A DNA stretch of 32,994 nucleotides, taken from positions 1 to 32,994 of the forward strand of contig DAORKJ010000037.1 of assembly GCA_035439505.1 (NCBI GenBank). The letters are read 5' to 3'. The notes beneath the pieces were generated by a model, which saw nothing but the letters and a program-made list of their open reading frames with translations, searched no databases and was not told the DNA's origin. A program made the position numbers and the translations under genes. The stretch's first letter is position 1. Every line of letters starts with the position of its first letter. This document shows positions 16,279-24,507 of this stretch, one piece after another. The DNA comes from UBA7236 sp035439505 (lineage in GTDB: Bacteria > Bacteroidota > Bacteroidia > Chitinophagales > BACL12).

Positions 16279-16962
16279 ATGCCTGTTTGGCAATTAAACG
16301 ACCAACTTATTTTCCCCAATCCGCAATTTGCTGAGCCCGATGGCATGTTAGCAATTGGTACCGATTTTTCTATTGATAGAATTTTATTGGCATATCGCTC
16401 CGGTATCTTCCCCTGGTTTTGTCACGAAAATGAATTTTATTGGTTTTCACCTGACCCCAGATGTATTTTATTTCCGGATGATATTGTGATATCGAAAAGT
16501 ATGCAACAACTAATTAAAAAAAATAAATATCAGATTAAAGTTGATACCAATTTTTCTGCAGTAATGTTGGCATGCGCTGTGGTTGAAAGAAAACACGATA
16601 ACGAAACATGGATTGATGAAAAATTTATTCGCACCTATACCGAATTACATAAAAGAGGTATAGCACATTCCATTGAAGTATATGAGGAAGATGAATTAGT
16701 TGGTGGATTATACGGTTTAAGTATTGGTGCAAGTTTTGTCGGAGAAAGTATGTTCAGCAAAAAAAGTAATACCAGTAAATTGGCATTGATTTATTTAGCA
16801 CAACAACTCAAACAATTCAATTACCATTTTATCGATTGTCAGGTTTATAATGAACATCTTGGTTCTATGGGAGCAAAAAAAATTCCCAGAGATATGTATT
16901 TGATTATGTTGAAAAAAGCGCTTGAAAACCCGCCGGATAAGTGTTTCGCGAGTTTAGTATAA
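16279..16962 (+). CDS. aat: Leucyl/phenylalanyl-tRNA--protein transferase
   Basis: The enzyme transfers Leu or Phe from aminoacyl-tRNA to the N-terminus of proteins starting with Lys or Arg, marking them for ClpS-dependent degradation. The product has 227 residues. Family blocks are FPNPQFAEPDGMLAIGTDFS, the AYRSGIFPWF motif, WFSPDPRCILFP, then TWIDEKFIRTYTELHKRGIA and GGLYGLSIGASFVGESMFS, and the end segment IDCQVYNEHLGSMGAKKIPR. It lies six bases after clpS and ends five bases from the converging pdxH. Confidence 0.97.
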   Translation: MPVWQLNDQLIFPNPQFAEPDGMLAIGTDFSIDRILLAYRSGIFPWFCHENEFYWFSPDPRCILFPDDIVISKSMQQLIKKNKYQIKVDTNFSAVMLACAVVERKHDNETWIDEKFIRTYTELHKRGIAHSIEVYEEDELVGGLYGLSIGASFVGESMFSKKSNTSKLALIYLAQQLKQFNYHFIDCQVYNEHLGSMGAKKIPRDMYLIMLKKALENPPDKCFASLV

Positions 16963-16967
16963 AGTAT

Positions 16968-17612
16968 TTAAGGAGCTAGTCGCTGAATTTCCCATTGCAT
17001 ATTTTCATTTTTAGTATAAAGTAAACGGTCGTGCAAACGATTACTTCTACCTTGCCAAAATTCAATAACTGTTGCCGTTAATTTATATCCACCCCAATGT
17101 GCAGGACGTTTTAATTCACCTTTTAACTGCACTTCAATTAATCGCTGTTCAAGCCATGCTCTGCTTTCAATTACACTGCTTTGTGGAGAAATAATTGCGC
17201 CTGCCTGACTGCCAATTGGTCGCGAATAAAAATAGTCATCACTTTCTTTTTCAGCTATTTTTTCAATAGTTCCATTTATACGTACCTGACGTTCTAATTT
17301 GCTCCACCAAAAATTTAAACATGCATTTGGATTATGTGCTAGATCTTTTCCTTTCTGACTATTATAATTCGTAAAAAAAATAAAACCTGATGCATCAAAT
17401 TCTTTTAATAACACTACACGAGAAGATGGTTTATTACTTGCATCAACGGTAGATAAAACCATGGCATTTGGTTCTTCAATTCCTGCTTTACCTGCTGCTT
17501 CAAACCAAAATGCAAATTGTTGCATAGCCGATGGATAAACTCCGTGAATATCAAGAGTTCCACTTTCGTAATTTTCGCGCATATTGTGCAAATTTCCTTC
17601 TATCGGTTCCAT
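16968..17612 (-). CDS. pdxH: Pyridoxamine 5'-phosphate oxidase
   Basis: This FMN enzyme oxidises pyridoxamine or pyridoxine 5'-phosphate to pyridoxal phosphate, the cofactor used by SerC and the MetB-like enzyme in this window. The product has 214 residues, the usual length. Family blocks are EPNAMVLSTVD, PSSRVVLLKEFDASGFIFFT, NYNSQKGKDL, the WSKLERQVRINGTIEKI strand, the YFYSRPIGSQ segment, WGGYKL, WQGRSNRLHDRL and the canonical C-terminal RLAP. It is a single gene. Confidence 0.97.
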   Translation of the reverse strand: MEPIEGNLHNMRENYESGTLDIHGVYPSAMQQFAFWFEAAGKAGIEEPNAMVLSTVDASNKPSSRVVLLKEFDASGFIFFTNYNSQKGKDLAHNPNACLNFWWSKLERQVRINGTIEKIAEKESDDYFYSRPIGSQAGAIISPQSSVIESRAWLEQRLIEVQLKGELKRPAHWGGYKLTATVIEFWQGRSNRLHDRLLYTKNENMQWEIQRLAP

Positions 17613-17700
17613 ATATGTTAATTAAGGTGAAATTACCTGCAAATCTTACAAATTATTTCATAACTAATCATAACTTGCGTCAATTATCGTTAAAGGATTA

Positions 17701-18303
17701 ATGTCTGCACACAAAGGAATATCGATTACCCTGCTGATTTTATTGATTACAATAGGTTTTCAAACTGTATCATTAGCTCAAAATGAAGAAATTATTCAGC
17801 TTTCGGGGATAGTTACCGATGCTCAAACTAAGTTTCCCGTGCCTTATGCTACTGTAGTAGTGCCCTCCGATTATCGGGGTGTAAATGCATCTGAAGATGG
17901 CTTTTTTTCTATAGTAGTTAAACGCAGCGACACACTTCAGTTTAGTGCCATAGGTTATAAACCAAAGCTCTTTATTGTGCCGGATTCCGGGGAAGATAAT
18001 ATTGAATCTATAGCAGTAAAACTACAATCCGACACTTTGTCGCTCGACCCATTTGTAATTTATCCCTGGCCAAGTAAAGAAGATTTTCGCGAATCTTTTT
18101 TGGCCTATAAAGCTATTCAGGAATACACCATGGGTCCTATACCGGGCATAAAACGACCTGATCAAATCGACACCGTCCCCAAAGCACCTACATTGATTAA
18201 AAACCCTATTTCCTTCATCTATGAAGAAGTAGTAAAACCCATCCAATGGAGTAAAAAGAAAAAACACATGGTCGACGAACTCCCCGTCTGGAAAGAAGAG
18301 TAA
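17701..18303 (+). CDS. Secreted protein with carboxypeptidase-regulatory-like (CarbopepD_reg) domain
   Basis: The product has 200 residues. The signal peptide ends SLAQ. Residues about 33-110 match the beta-sandwich domain found at the N-terminus of SusC/TonB-dependent receptors and alone in small Bacteroidota proteins (LSGIVTDAQTKFPVPYATVV, SEDGFFSIVV, SAIGYKPK). The rest is a charged, proline-rich tail (SFIYEEVVKPIQWSKKKKH) without a barrel. The TAA stop is immediately followed by the assembly gap, so downstream partners cannot be seen. Confidence 0.85.
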   Translation: MSAHKGISITLLILLITIGFQTVSLAQNEEIIQLSGIVTDAQTKFPVPYATVVVPSDYRGVNASEDGFFSIVVKRSDTLQFSAIGYKPKLFIVPDSGEDNIESIAVKLQSDTLSLDPFVIYPWPSKEDFRESFLAYKAIQEYTMGPIPGIKRPDQIDTVPKAPTLIKNPISFIYEEVVKPIQWSKKKKHMVDELPVWKEE

Positions 18304-18403
18304 NNNNNNNNNNNNNNNNNNNNNNNNNNNNNNNNNNNNNNNNNNNNNNNNNNNNNNNNNNNNNNNNNNNNNNNNNNNNNNNNNNNNNNNNNNNNNNNNN
18401 NNN
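18304..18403. other. Assembly gap of 100 N
   Basis: Exactly 100 N between the stop of the secreted protein gene and the promoter region of the sulfide oxidation operon. Another gene may be missing here. Confidence 0.95.
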
Positions 18404-18420
18404 GAAAAAACCATAAATCG

Positions 18421-18434
18421 GTGACATCTATCAC
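18421..18434. promoter_or_regulatory. Crp-like palindrome upstream of the sulfide oxidation operon
   Basis: GTGACATCTATCAC has the GTGA-N6-TCAC form of Crp-family sites. Its centre lies about 60-65 bases upstream of the likely transcription start, a usual activator position. Sequence match only. Confidence 0.4.
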
Positions 18435-18479
18435 TTTTTTCTGTGCCAATCATCACGTTCGTTGACCTGCACATGCTAG

Positions 18480-18499
18480 TAGTTTTGTGATGTAAATCA
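18480..18499 (+). promoter_or_regulatory. -7 element TAGTTTTG overlapped by Fnr-like palindrome
   Basis: TAGTTTTG (18480-18487) fits TAnnTTTG. The palindrome TGATGTAAATCA (18488-18499) has the TGAT-N4-ATCA core of Fnr-type sites and ends seven bases before the ATG. TTGAC at 18462-18466 is a possible -33 element but is closer than usual. Confidence 0.45.
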
Positions 18500-18506
18500 T
18501 CAAACA

Positions 18507-19757
18507 ATGAAACAACGTAATATTTTAATAGCAGGTGCAGGTTCAGCCGGAACCATGATGGCCAACCACCTAAAAAGAAAACTCAATCACCACGAATGGA
18601 AAATAACCATCGTAGATGAAGCCACAACACATTATTATCAACCCGGATTTTTGTTCCTTCCTTTTGGTATTTACGACGAACATGAAATCCAGAAACCAAT
18701 TACCAAATACATTCCTGATGATGTAGATTTTATCAATACAGCAATCGATAAAATTGAACCGGAAAGAAATGTATTAACCTTAATTAATGGTGCCGAATTG
18801 CCATATGATATATTAATTATCGCTTCCGGTTGCAGTATTGCTCCAGAAGAAACTCCCGGTATGAAAGATAAACTTTGGTATAAAGATATCTTCGATTTTT
18901 ATTCATTTGAAGGAGCCAAAGCATTGCATGATAAATTAAAAAATTGGGAAGGCGGACGTTTGGCAATTCACATTACAGAAATGCCAATTAAATGTCCTGT
19001 TGCCCCATTAGAATTTGCATTTTTAGCCGACGATTTCTTTAAACATAAAGATATGCGTGATGAAGTGGAAATTACTTACATCACTCCATTAAGCGGCGCA
19101 TTTACTAAACCATTTGCTGCAAAAAAATTAGCCCACTTAATTGAAGAAAAAGACATCAAACTGGTCACTGATTTTAATGTTGAACGTATCGATAACGATG
19201 AACATAAAATTATTGATTATGGTGGTCAGGAAGTGAAATTCGACTTATTAGTTACTGTTCCATTAAATAAAGGTGCAGCATTTATTGGTAAATCCGGTTT
19301 TGGCGATGATTTGAATTATGTGCCTACTGATAAATTTACTTTACAAACTACAGTGAAAGAAAATATTTTCGCAATTGGTGATGCTACCAGTTTACCAGCC
19401 TCAAAAGCCGGTTCAGTGGCGCATTTCGAATCAGAAATTCTCACCGAAAATATTTTACATTATATAAATGGTGAGGAATTAAAAGCCCATTTCGATGGTC
19501 ATGCAAATTGTTTTGTTGAAACCGGTAATCATAAAGCATTATTAATCGATTTCAACTACGATCAGGAACCGGTAGAAGGTACTTTCCCATTCGCTGGTGT
19601 TGGACCAATGTCGCTGATGGAAGAAACTATGCTCAATCATATGGGCAAACTTGGATTTAAATGGATATACTGGAATGTGTTAATGCACGGCAGATCAATT
19701 CCATTTATTCATCCACAAATGGACAAATCAGGTAAAAAAATTCCTGTTAATCAATAA
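18507..19757 (+). CDS. sqr: Sulfide:quinone oxidoreductase-type flavoprotein
   Basis: Family members use FAD and redox cysteines to oxidise sulfide to sulfane sulfur and pass electrons to quinone at the membrane. The product has 416 residues. It shows the N-terminal FAD Rossmann motif GAGSAG (10-15), a second nucleotide-site region, and FAIGDATSLPASKAG (288-302), where FAD is bound. Three cysteines stand in family-like positions: Cys109 (ASGCS), Cys163 (IKCPVAP, the usual catalytic KCP/A context) and Cys335 (HANCFVETG). The C-terminal part (GPMSLMEETMLNHMGKL and WIYWNVL) is amphipathic, as expected for membrane contact. The two following genes encode sulfur carriers, which supports the assignment over NADH dehydrogenase-like relatives. 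Confidence 0.92.
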   Translation: MKQRNILIAGAGSAGTMMANHLKRKLNHHEWKITIVDEATTHYYQPGFLFLPFGIYDEHEIQKPITKYIPDDVDFINTAIDKIEPERNVLTLINGAELPYDILIIASGCSIAPEETPGMKDKLWYKDIFDFYSFEGAKALHDKLKNWEGGRLAIHITEMPIKCPVAPLEFAFLADDFFKHKDMRDEVEITYITPLSGAFTKPFAAKKLAHLIEEKDIKLVTDFNVERIDNDEHKIIDYGGQEVKFDLLVTVPLNKGAAFIGKSGFGDDLNYVPTDKFTLQTTVKENIFAIGDATSLPASKAGSVAHFESEILTENILHYINGEELKAHFDGHANCFVETGNHKALLIDFNYDQEPVEGTFPFAGVGPMSLMEETMLNHMGKLGFKWIYWNVLMHGRSIPFIHPQMDKSGKKIPVNQ

Positions 19758-19792
19758 AACCACATATTAATTTAATTCTTTAAAAGTTTTTT

Positions 19793-20104
19793 ATGGAAAA
19801 GATAATCAATGGTGTTACCATCAAAGTAAATGAGGAAGGTTACCTCACTGACTTTTCGCAATGGAATAAATCTATTGCTGAAGAAATTTCAAAACAAGAA
19901 GGTGTTGGCGAATTGGGACCAAAACATTGGGAAGTATTAAATTTTATTCAAGACCAATACAAAAAAAGTGTTCCTTTAACCATTCGTAAAATTGGTGCAA
20001 GTGGCGTAACAGATATAAAAGAATTTTATGCACTGTTCCCAAATGGACCACTTAAAAAAGCCGCTAAAATTGCGGGTATTCCTAAACCAGTAGGTTGTAT
20101 TTAA
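19793..20104 (+). CDS. tusE: TusE/DsrC-family sulfur-carrier protein with a single C-terminal cysteine
   Basis: The product has 103 residues. The fold-defining stretch WNKSIAEEISKQEGVGELGPKHWEVLNFI and the C-terminal arm KKAAKIAGIPKPVGCI are characteristic. The penultimate residue Cys102 is the sulfur-carrying cysteine (CysA). The second cysteine of true DsrC, ten residues before it, is Ala91, so this is the TusE-like one-cysteine form that can accept a persulfide but cannot form the DsrC trisulfide. It lies 35 bases after the quinone reductase gene and before a DsrE2-like gene, which suggests trafficking of sulfur from sulfide oxidation rather than, or besides, tRNA thiolation. Confidence 0.92.
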   Translation: MEKIINGVTIKVNEEGYLTDFSQWNKSIAEEISKQEGVGELGPKHWEVLNFIQDQYKKSVPLTIRKIGASGVTDIKEFYALFPNGPLKKAAKIAGIPKPVGCI

Positions 20105-20125
20105 TTCACTTGTAAAAATTATTTT

Positions 20126-20647
20126 ATGGAAGATATTTTAATGAAAGAAGCTCCTGCCGAAAACGGAGTTGAGCAAAAAAAACCCATCAAAAAGATGTGT
20201 TTTATATTATCAAAAGCCGGACTCGAAAGTGTATACGCTTGTTTTATCATGGCTAATGGCGCACGTATGGAAGGTATTGAAGCGGAAATATTTTTTACCT
20301 TCTTCGGTTTAGATGCAGTGCACAAAAAACGCCTAGAACATTTGCATATTGCCACAGTTGGAAATCCCGGCATGCATATTCCAACATTTTTAGGTGGCTT
20401 ACCCGGAATGGAAACTTATGCATCACGTATGATGCGCAAACAAATGGAAGCAATGGATTTGCCAACAGTGCATGAATTTCTCGATATTTTATCTGCTTCC
20501 GGAGTTCAAATGTACGGATGCAAACTCGCTGCCGATATGTTTAAAATTACAAAAGACGATTTATACGAAGGTATTGACAGTATTATCACTGTCGGCGATT
20601 TCTATCAACACGCGCAAGGTGATGGCGTGCATATGATTTTTGTTTGA
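20126..20647 (+). CDS. DsrE/DsrF-like family protein, DsrE2 type
   Basis: The product has 173 residues. The Rossmann-like DsrE fold starts at IKKMCFILSKAGLESVYACF (about 21-40) and has the DsrE2-type signature MYGCKLAADMFKI around Cys132, the likely persulfide-binding residue. IITVGDFYQHA lies near the end. By family knowledge DsrE2 proteins take up and pass on sulfane sulfur, often with TusA and rhodanese, but neither is present here. It sits 21 bases after the TusE-like gene and closes the operon before a strong terminator. Confidence 0.88.
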   Translation: MEDILMKEAPAENGVEQKKPIKKMCFILSKAGLESVYACFIMANGARMEGIEAEIFFTFFGLDAVHKKRLEHLHIATVGNPGMHIPTFLGGLPGMETYASRMMRKQMEAMDLPTVHEFLDILSASGVQMYGCKLAADMFKITKDDLYEGIDSIITVGDFYQHAQGDGVHMIFV

Positions 20648-20668
20648 TGATTAATAAGCTGTAAGCTG

Positions 20669-20696
20669 AAAGGTCGGTGTTGTGCCGACCTTTTTT
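20669..20696 (+). terminator. Intrinsic terminator of the sulfide oxidation operon
   Basis: Nine-bp stem AAAGGTCGG (20669-20677) with CCGACCTTT (20685-20693), seven-base loop, ending in a T-run, 21 bases after the last stop codon. Confidence 0.92.
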
Positions 20697-20704
20697 ATTA
20701 TTAT

Positions 20705-21577
20705 TTATACAAGTTGAAACGATTTTAACATCAGCACTTTAAATCCTTCCCAGGCTTCTCCTTTGTCAAGTAAAGTTTTTGCCTGTAATTCAATTTCCTG
20801 CCAGCTCATGTGGTGTCGCATTAAATGAGCTATTGATTCAACTTCTTCTTTTGTAGGATGATGGGCAAATACACCTAATTGTCCTAAATTATTTCCGGTT
20901 AAAATAGATGAATTTTTAATGTATTCAGGCAATTGATCTATGCCTAATGCCGAACCATCTTTAGGCTGAGCTAATGCGAAAATAGATTCTGGGATTACGC
21001 GGCAATAATATTCACCACCCATACGTGCAACTAAATCCATTTTGTAAGGATCGGGTCTGCCATTTTCGTCTAATATCGATTCATCGATATGCATTAAAAC
21101 AATTTCACAAATTATAATATTGCCAGCACCACCTGTTTCGCCGGTGCGTATAATATCGCGTACCTTACATTCCATCTGCACAATACTTTCTTTTACCCGA
21201 AATGGTTTTACTAATTCTGATGGAATAGGAGTGAGGCCTGCTTTTTCAAATTCATTTACGCCCTTCGGATATGCTGAACTGGCTAAACTCATTTGCTGCA
21301 CAATGGGATAATTCACAATATTAATTACCACTTCTTTCATCGCATCTGCATTGTCCAAAGTATGTTTAGTTGTATTGTCGCGACCGCTTCGAGCAGGCGA
21401 AAAAATTACCATCGGCGGATTGCTGCCTATCGCATTAAAAAAACTAAAAGGTGCTAAATTCATGTTGCCATCTGCATCAATAGTACTTGCAAAAGCAATA
21501 GGGCGGGGCGATATACTCCCCAACATATATTGGTGCATTTTTGGCATCGGAGTCGAAGCCGGGTCTATTCTTAACAT
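20705..21577 (-). CDS. Flavin reductase-like (FMN-binding split barrel) protein with C-terminal extension
   Basis: The product has 290 residues. Residues 1-200 form the FMN-binding split barrel of the flavin reductase/DIM6-NTAB family: MLGSISPRPIAFAST, NLAPFSFFNAIGSNPPMVIF and ARMGGEYYCRV. The usual domain is about 170-210 residues; here about 90 residues follow (about 200-290), predicted helical (TKEEVESIAHLMRHHMSWQE). The start lies nine bases after the fumarylacetoacetase stop, so the two are an operon and a role in aromatic amino acid breakdown is possible. The substrate is unknown. Confidence 0.85.
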   Translation of the reverse strand: MLRIDPASTPMPKMHQYMLGSISPRPIAFASTIDADGNMNLAPFSFFNAIGSNPPMVIFSPARSGRDNTTKHTLDNADAMKEVVINIVNYPIVQQMSLASSAYPKGVNEFEKAGLTPIPSELVKPFRVKESIVQMECKVRDIIRTGETGGAGNIIICEIVLMHIDESILDENGRPDPYKMDLVARMGGEYYCRVIPESIFALAQPKDGSALGIDQLPEYIKNSSILTGNNLGQLGVFAHHPTKEEVESIAHLMRHHMSWQEIELQAKTLLDKGEAWEGFKVLMLKSFQLV

Positions 21578-21586
21578 AGTAAAATT

Positions 21587-22095
21587 TTATTTTTTTAATG
21601 CTGGTAAAATGGAATTGCGTACTTCACCAAATCCAATTCGTACACCATTTTTTTCACACCATGCTTTTATGATAACAGTATCAAAGTCGTTNNNNNNNNN
21701 NNNNNNNNNNNNNNNNNNNNNNNNNNNNNNNNNNNNNNNNNNNNNNNNNNNNNNNNNNNNNNNNNNNNNNNNNNNNNNNNNNNNNNNNNNNCATTATCGC
21801 TGCGCAAAAGCATTGAAATGGCAAACCGTAGGGCACGTATTTTAAATTTACCGGTTTTAATTAAAGCGTTTAAGGTATAACTGCGAAATGCTTCATCCGG
21901 AATTAATAAAGCACCAAAATAATCGTCTTGCTGTAATGCATACAAATCGAGCACAAAATTGCCAATGGCTACCCCAACACGTGGATGGTGATCATCTTTT
22001 TGAAATACCCCAAAAGGCAGGTTTTGTATCGGGAAGTCACTTCCGGCTTCAACCGGCACCCAGGATGTTAATTTCGGGTCATTTACCTCAATCAT
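21587..22095 (-). CDS. fahA: Fumarylacetoacetase, centre missing in assembly gap
   Basis: The enzyme hydrolyses fumarylacetoacetate to fumarate and acetoacetate, the last step of tyrosine catabolism. The N-terminal part (22095-21792) carries the family start SWVPVEAGSDFPIQNLPFGV and LDLYALQ. The C-terminal part (21691-21587) reads VIIKAWCEKNGVRIGFGEV and then ILPALKK. Only about 135 residues are visible while the family has roughly 400-430, so about 270-300 residues, including the metal site, are hidden in the 100-N gap. The frames on the two sides differ for that reason and this is not evidence of a pseudogene. Confidence 0.9.
21692..21791. other. Assembly gap of 100 N within fumarylacetoacetase
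   Basis: Exactly 100 N. From the family length the true gap should be near 0.8-0.9 kb. Confidence 0.95.
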
Positions 22096-22116
22096 CTTTA
22101 TTTCAATTTATTTTTG

Positions 22117-22124
22117 CAAAAATA
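22117..22124 (-). promoter_or_regulatory. -7 promoter element of the fahA operon
   Basis: On the minus strand TATTTTTG matches TAnnTTTG, 21 bases upstream of the fahA start codon. The divergent gap to the DUF456 gene is only 67 bases. Confidence 0.45.
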
Positions 22125-22162
22125 CAACAACAGGGCTTTTCGTCTGTTGATATAAATAACTA

Positions 22163-22645
22163 ATGGATATTTTTTTACTAATACTCGCAATTATATGCAT
22201 GCTGGTTGGTTTGGCTGGTAGTTTTCTGCCCATTTTACCCGGTCCTCCTATCTGTTTTCTAGGATTTATCTTGGTAGAAATTACGGCATATGCCGACTTC
22301 ACAACTAGTTTTCTAATAGTCTGGGCAATTCTGGTGGTTATTTTGGGAATTTTGGAGTATTACATTCCAACCTGGGGTACGAAAAAGTATGGAGGAACAA
22401 AATCCGGACAAAAAGGAGCAACTATAGGGACAATTCTAGGTATTTTTATCCCACCACAACCGCTTGGTCTTATTCTTGGCCCTTTTGTGGGCGCATATAT
22501 CGGAGAAATAATGCACGATAAATACGATAAACGCAAAGCCCTTCGAAGCGCATGGGGAAGTTTTATTGGCTTTTTAGCAGGAACATTTTTAAAAGTAGTT
22601 ACTGTTTTGGTGATGGCATTTTTCTTTATAAGAGAATTAGTCTAA
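22163..22645 (+). CDS. DUF456 membrane protein
   Basis: The product has 160 residues. Several hydrophobic segments (ILAIICMLVGLAGSFLPILP, IVWAILVVILGILEYYIP, LGLILGPFVGAYIGEIM, VVTVLVMAFFFI) surround the conserved loop GTKKYGGTKSGQKGATIG. The early GLAGSFLPILPGPP and the glycine-rich middle are the DUF456 signature. Function is unknown across the family. Its stop codon overlaps the stop of the converging glycosyltransferase gene. Confidence 0.9.
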   Translation: MDIFLLILAIICMLVGLAGSFLPILPGPPICFLGFILVEITAYADFTTSFLIVWAILVVILGILEYYIPTWGTKKYGGTKSGQKGATIGTILGIFIPPQPLGLILGPFVGAYIGEIMHDKYDKRKALRSAWGSFIGFLAGTFLKVVTVLVMAFFFIRELV

Positions 22646-24093
22646 TTAATTTGAAATAATTCCCATCCATCTTCAAATGCTGTTATTTTCTTCAACCTGG
22701 TATTCAATTGTAAAAAGTGATAATTTTTTTCAGGCAATAATCCTTCAAACTGTTTTGAAAATGCATTTGGATTATACAACAAATAACCTGATTGCACATC
22801 ACCTGCTGAAAGTTCCGTGTTAAATAAATTGATAATTTCCATGTTCGGATTGTAAGCATGTAATGCACCATCAATACTCAAAGTGTAAACCAGCAATTTG
22901 TCTAGTTCACCTACATAGTCTGCAATGCTGTGTTCCAATTTATTGTAATAAACTATTTTTTGAAAACTGATAGTATATAATAATAATTGACAAATAATAA
23001 CTCCGGAAAATAGTATATTGATTAATTTCGGTTTCTGCTTTAAGCTCCTGATTATATCATTAAATGGTAGATAATAGACCAGCAAAACAGCAGGCACAAC
23101 AAACATGAGATACCTGTTATTCTGGTAGGGATTACATCCAATAAAAAGACTGTAAAGCATAATGGTAAACAAGATTGGAAAAGTGTAACGATGTCGGTTT
23201 TGCTGCTTAAATAACAATATCAAAAACAATATTCCGCAAAAAATAAATGCAGGGTGAATAAATTGAAAAAAACCGAATACAATATTTAGTGTAGGATAAT
23301 GTTGCCAGCCATCAATATTAAAAAAGCTGCGTTTGAACAAATTGGTGATACTAAACTGGTCGGCAAAAAAATTGTAAGAGAATGCCGGACCTTCATTACC
23401 AATGTTCCAAAATATAAACCGCTGACGTATAATTAAATCCGGGACAGTACTCAATAAGGCTGCAATAGCTGCAGGTAAAATGAAAAGATATTGTTTTGTC
23501 CTGAATATGGTTTTCAAACAAATAAAAGCCGGCAATAATAATAAGATTATACTTGGATACCTCGTCATTAGTGTTATACCTGCAAAAAAAGAGGATAATA
23601 ACAAGTATTTCAACTTTGCCTGTTGTTCAAATCGTAAACTGTAATACAAAGTAAAAAGCCACATCGTTATACAAAACATATCACTCATGGCAATTAAACT
23701 AAAACGTAAAATATAAGGAGACAATACAAAGAACATTAAAACAAACAAGGGTGCAGAGTGCGCATCGGTAGTTATTAATTTAATTATTTTCACCAATAAA
23801 TATGCAGCAATTAACATCGAAATCATGCTTACAAATTGCATGGCAAACATGGTACTTGGAAAAAAGAAGTCTGCAATACTGCAAACTATTGGATACATGA
23901 TGGGATATACGGTGTAAGCAGGAGCAGTGCCGTCATTATAAAAAGCAGTTAACGAATTGGTTATGCGCAAATATTCATAACTGTCCTGACCAAAAAAACC
24001 ATTAAAGTGATAAAAAACAATGAGCACCGTTTGCAAAATAGCTGCAACCGTGAGCAGGAAAAATAATGGACGTTTAGAAATATTGGATAGCAA
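22642..24093 (-). CDS. Multi-pass membrane glycosyltransferase-like protein (GT-C / GT39-like)
   Basis: The product has 483 residues with about ten hydrophobic segments in the first 380, followed by a soluble C-terminal part of about 100 residues. The first outer loop holds GQDSYEYLRI, an acidic motif in the place where GT-C enzymes bind the lipid-linked sugar, and TMFAMQFVSM and SPYILRFSLIAMSDMF follow the usual ArnT/GT39 layout. Such enzymes transfer a sugar from a polyprenyl-phosphate donor to lipid or protein on the outer side of the inner membrane. Donor and acceptor are not known. It is the last gene of the minus-strand cluster. Confidence 0.8.
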   Translation of the reverse strand: MLSNISKRPLFFLLTVAAILQTVLIVFYHFNGFFGQDSYEYLRITNSLTAFYNDGTAPAYTVYPIMYPIVCSIADFFFPSTMFAMQFVSMISMLIAAYLLVKIIKLITTDAHSAPLFVLMFFVLSPYILRFSLIAMSDMFCITMWLFTLYYSLRFEQQAKLKYLLLSSFFAGITLMTRYPSIILLLLPAFICLKTIFRTKQYLFILPAAIAALLSTVPDLIIRQRFIFWNIGNEGPAFSYNFFADQFSITNLFKRSFFNIDGWQHYPTLNIVFGFFQFIHPAFIFCGILFLILLFKQQNRHRYTFPILFTIMLYSLFIGCNPYQNNRYLMFVVPAVLLVYYLPFNDIIRSLKQKPKLINILFSGVIICQLLLYTISFQKIVYYNKLEHSIADYVGELDKLLVYTLSIDGALHAYNPNMEIINLFNTELSAGDVQSGYLLYNPNAFSKQFEGLLPEKNYHFLQLNTRLKKITAFEDGWELFQIN

Positions 24094-24120
24094 TGGTTTA
24101 CCTTATGCAGGTAAATATAA

Positions 24121-24483
24121 TCATAATCTTAAATCATCGTCATCTTCATACAACTTAGCTGTATTTTCAAACTGCTGCTTAAGTTCTTCTTTTTTTAACT
24201 GACGTTGATAAATTAGGTCTGCCAGCACAGTAGGTGCATCTTCCGGTAAATGTTTGCCCAATAAAGTCTTTGCTTTTTCCTCATCAACATCAATGCGATA
24301 GAGTATCCAAAGTAGTTTCTCGAAATTATGATCTATCAGAAATGCAATCATTTCAGCAAGTGAATTTTTAAATGCTTCAGCTGAAGTTACTTCCAGCATT
24401 TGTTCTTCCACTGTCAAATCACACATTTCAGCAATTTCTGAAAGTGAGTTGTGCATCCAATTTTCGGTTTTAGTCATAATCAT
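24121..24483 (-). CDS. Small acidic protein of unknown function
   Basis: The product has 120 residues from ATG 24483, or 118 from ATG 24477; both are in frame. It is predicted almost wholly helical, without signal or membrane segment: NWMHNSLSEIAEMCDLTVEE, LIDHNFEKLLWILYRIDVDE and RQLKKEELKQQFENTAKL, ending in the acidic run EDDDD. It lies 24 bases after the TIGR02757 gene and 27 before the glycosyltransferase gene, so it is co-transcribed. I recognise it only as a Bacteroidota-type hypothetical protein. Confidence 0.75.
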   Translation of the reverse strand: MIMTKTENWMHNSLSEIAEMCDLTVEEQMLEVTSAEAFKNSLAEMIAFLIDHNFEKLLWILYRIDVDEEKAKTLLGKHLPEDAPTVLADLIYQRQLKKEELKQQFENTAKLYEDDDDLRL

Positions 24484-24507
24484 GGTATTACCTTATCGCC
24501 AATAACT

